From positions 1 to 8,886 of the forward strand of contig DRLF01000113.1 of the NCBI GenBank assembly GCA_011051425.1: a DNA stretch of 8,886 nt. The letters are read 5' to 3'. This DNA comes from Thiolapillus brandeum. Lineage in GTDB: Bacteria > Pseudomonadota > Gammaproteobacteria > Chromatiales > Chromatiaceae. Shown here in pieces: positions 7,124 to 8,886 of this stretch (position 1 is its first letter; each line of letters starts with the position of its first letter). The notes below the pieces were generated by a model. It saw only the letters and a program-made list of their open reading frames with translations. It was not told the origin of the DNA and did not search any database. The translations under genes and the position numbers were made by a program.

Positions 7124-8886
7124 TGGTCATCTTCTCCCGCTTCCATGCGACGCCGTGCGGCTCCCCTGAGAAGACGCCAGAGAATAAAGGCAACGATCAG
7201 GGTTACCACCACGGTGAGAGAAATCAGCAGCAGTGGATGCAATGAGAAGTAGAAGCGGATACGGTTCCACAGGGAAAGCTCGCCAACCACATAGGTGTTT
7301 CCAACCAGCACACTGTCACTGCTGGCTGCTTTTGCGCCACGGATAAAAACAGCGCTGCCGTGCATTGCGGACACCGCTTCCGGATTTTCCAGGGCATCCA
7401 GCAACAGATGCAGATTGCCGGGTTTGTTGGACATGAGTGCAACGACACTGCGTTTGGGTGTTTCCGGAGACTCGAAGCCCACGATGGCTGCCAGGGGACC
7501 GCCGGGTTTGACACGGGTTCGGGCTGCAGGAGAAGGATCCGGCCCGGTTGAAAACCCGAACCAGTCATACAGCGGCGTCACCACCAGCGACGGCGTACTG
7601 ATGGTGCCCAGTTTACCCAGTGAGGCCGCAGGATCGATGCCCCATCGCTCCATCAGAGGGCTGGCAGCGCGGCTGCCGACGATCAGTATTTCGTGATCTT
7701 TCAGCTTTGTGGCTTCCGAAGGCGCCACGACCTGCAGGCGCGTGGCCGGAAAGCCTGTCGATTCTCCCAGGCGACCCGCCATGGTCAGCAGCGTACTGAT
7801 CTCTTCCGCTGTCGGCTGCTGATCGAGGACGGCAACGGTCTCGGACAGATCCGCCAGGCGGGTGAAAGGGTACCCGGAATTGGCGAAAAAGCGCAGGTTG
7901 GGCAAGGCCGTGTAGTGGGGAAACCCGGTCAGGTCGATTTCAGAGTCATCATCGATGGCGGCCTGCAGATTGTCCAGCGTATGGTTGCTGCAACCGGCGT
8001 TCTGATGGTATCCGAATGAAAACTGGAACTGCAGCTGGTTGCGGTGTTTCATGCCAAATGCAGGCAACAGCAGTTTGTTTGCACTGCTCAACAGTTCACT
8101 GAAGAGGGGAATGGTGACACCTTCCTTGATACCTCCCTGGCCACTCTGGCGGAGATTGAAGGCTGTAAGAAACTGATCATTCAGTTTTACGGTAAGACGT
8201 GACTCGTCTGCCATGCGGGGTGCAGAGTAGCGGTATTTGAGCTTGAGGGGAATGCCGGCACTGCGCCATGTAAACAGATCATCTGGTATGCGCAGGTCGA
8301 TGCGGATGGCGCCGGGCTGATGTCCCGAGACCTGCAATGCCTGACGGTTCCCGACCAGCTCGCCGAACTTTACCGGGCGATCCAGACGCACCCAACTGGG
8401 GGCGTCATAAGGCTGGCGCTCTTTCAGCAGCACCGAATCACTGACTTCGACACTGGTGCCGGAGAACGTGGCCTCCCCCAATACCATGGCATGTACAGCA
8501 GTGCGCAGATCCTTTGTGTCGCGCCCCCGGACCAGCAGCAATTTGCCCCAGCGGTTCTCCGGATGATCCATGATCTCGATCACTGGACCTGTCACTGGTG
8601 GCCGCTGTTCGAGAAACTGCGGCATCAGGTCATTGGTCGTAAAAACGATGCCATAGCGCTCCGGCAGGCGATCGACCAGTGCTTCGATGCGGGCGCCGCG
8701 CCACGCAGCGCGGATACCGAACCAGGAGGCCAGTTCCGCTGCGGCCGCCAGGGTTTCGTGACTGGCGCCGGCCGCGAAAATGAACGGGAGATCGAGACGC
8801 TGCAGATTCCGCGGATCAAAAAAGGGTTCAGGAAAGTAAGCAAGATCGGCAGCCTGCGCCACCGGCTGCACTTCCAGCAACAGCTC
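7120..8886 (-). CDS. bcsB: Cellulose synthase periplasmic subunit BcsB (5' end outside window)
   Basis: BcsB partners the BcsA synthase: its C-terminal membrane helix is needed for BcsA activity and its periplasmic domains guide the glucan. The frame is open to the right edge, giving 588 C-terminal residues; with E. coli BcsB at 779, roughly 150-190 residues including the signal peptide are missing. The ATG at 8880 is internal, preceded in frame by Glu-Leu codons. Visible in order are a flavodoxin-like domain (LPFIFAAGASHETLAAAAEL, ELASWFGIRAAWRG), a carbohydrate-binding-like domain with RQPYDAPSW near residue 160 of the fragment and YRYSAPR, a conserved-looking GCSNHTLDN near 300, GFPHYTALPNLRFFANSGYP near 321-340 opening the second flavodoxin-like domain, and one C-terminal transmembrane helix (fragment residues 551-572, bases 7171-7236) with a short basic/acidic cytoplasmic tail. 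bcsA is expected just to the right. Confidence 0.95.
   Translation of the reverse strand, partial: ELLLEVQPVAQAADLAYFPEPFFDPRNLQRLDLPFIFAAGASHETLAAAAELASWFGIRAAWRGARIEALVDRLPERYGIVFTTNDLMPQFLEQRPPVTGPVIEIMDHPENRWGKLLLVRGRDTKDLRTAVHAMVLGEATFSGTSVEVSDSVLLKERQPYDAPSWVRLDRPVKFGELVGNRQALQVSGHQPGAIRIDLRIPDDLFTWRSAGIPLKLKYRYSAPRMADESRLTVKLNDQFLTAFNLRQSGQGGIKEGVTIPLFSELLSSANKLLLPAFGMKHRNQLQFQFSFGYHQNAGCSNHTLDNLQAAIDDDSEIDLTGFPHYTALPNLRFFANSGYPFTRLADLSETVAVLDQQPTAEEISTLLTMAGRLGESTGFPATRLQVVAPSEATKLKDHEILIVGSRAASPLMERWGIDPAASLGKLGTISTPSLVVTPLYDWFGFSTGPDPSPAARTRVKPGGPLAAIVGFESPETPKRSVVALMSNKPGNLHLLLDALENPEAVSAMHGSAVFIRGAKAASSDSVLVGNTYVVGELSLWNRIRFYFSLHPLLLISLTVVVTLIVAFILWRLLRGAARRRMEAGEDDQ
7131..7138 (-). 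promoter_or_regulatory. Probable ribosome binding site of bcsZ inside the bcsB end
   Basis: Read on the - strand, GGGAGAAG lies inside the last codons of bcsB. Its GGAG core is 10 nt from the GTG at 7123 and 13 nt from the ATG at 7120. Spacing slightly favours GTG; codon preference favours ATG. Either way, translation of bcsZ appears to start from within the bcsB reading frame. Confidence 0.45.

Noticed and set aside
6347..7252. Open frame of 301 codons on the + strand
   Set aside because: It lies opposite bcsZ and the end of bcsB. The product is rich in Gln, Pro and His with no recognisable domain, and the opposite strand carries clear GH8 motifs.

Overview
The window looks like a piece of a chromosome from a GC-rich Gram-negative bacterium, most likely a gammaproteobacterium. 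The evidence is a cellulose-secretion operon in the order bcsB-bcsZ-bcsC (as in the E. coli bcsABZC type), an outer-membrane BcsC porin, a twin-arginine (Tat) exported protein, and a palindromic intergenic repeat of a kind common in beta- and gammaproteobacteria. The genus cannot be decided from the sequence.

Left part (1-2471, + strand): two adjacent genes 10 bp apart. The first is the C-terminal part of a DUF1800 protein whose start lies left of the window. The second is a complete DUF1501 protein with a Tat signal. These two families very often occur as a pair. DUF1501 is related to the alkaline phosphatase/sulfatase superfamily, and His/Asp-rich motifs that could bind metal are visible, but the substrate of the pair is not known.

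Middle (2472-2600): a short gap between two convergent gene sets. It holds a 68-bp element made of two hairpins and bounded by GTCA/TGAC, which looks like a dispersed palindromic repeat. A weak terminator for the + strand pair may be part of it.

Right part (2601-8886, - strand): three overlapping genes of a bacterial cellulose synthase operon, transcribed right to left. They are bcsB (periplasmic subunit with a C-terminal membrane anchor, N-terminus cut by the window edge), bcsZ (periplasmic GH8 endoglucanase) and bcsC (periplasmic TPR scaffold plus outer-membrane beta-barrel). BcsB works with BcsA (expected just beyond the right edge) to synthesise the glucan and move it across the inner membrane. 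BcsZ trims it in the periplasm. BcsC carries it across the outer membrane. All three proteins look intact in the visible part, and the gene ends overlap, so translation is probably coupled.

I found no RNA genes, CRISPR arrays, insertion sequences or clear prophage genes. Most of the window is recognisable biology. The least understood part is the DUF1800/DUF1501 pair and whether it has any link with the cellulose operon it faces.
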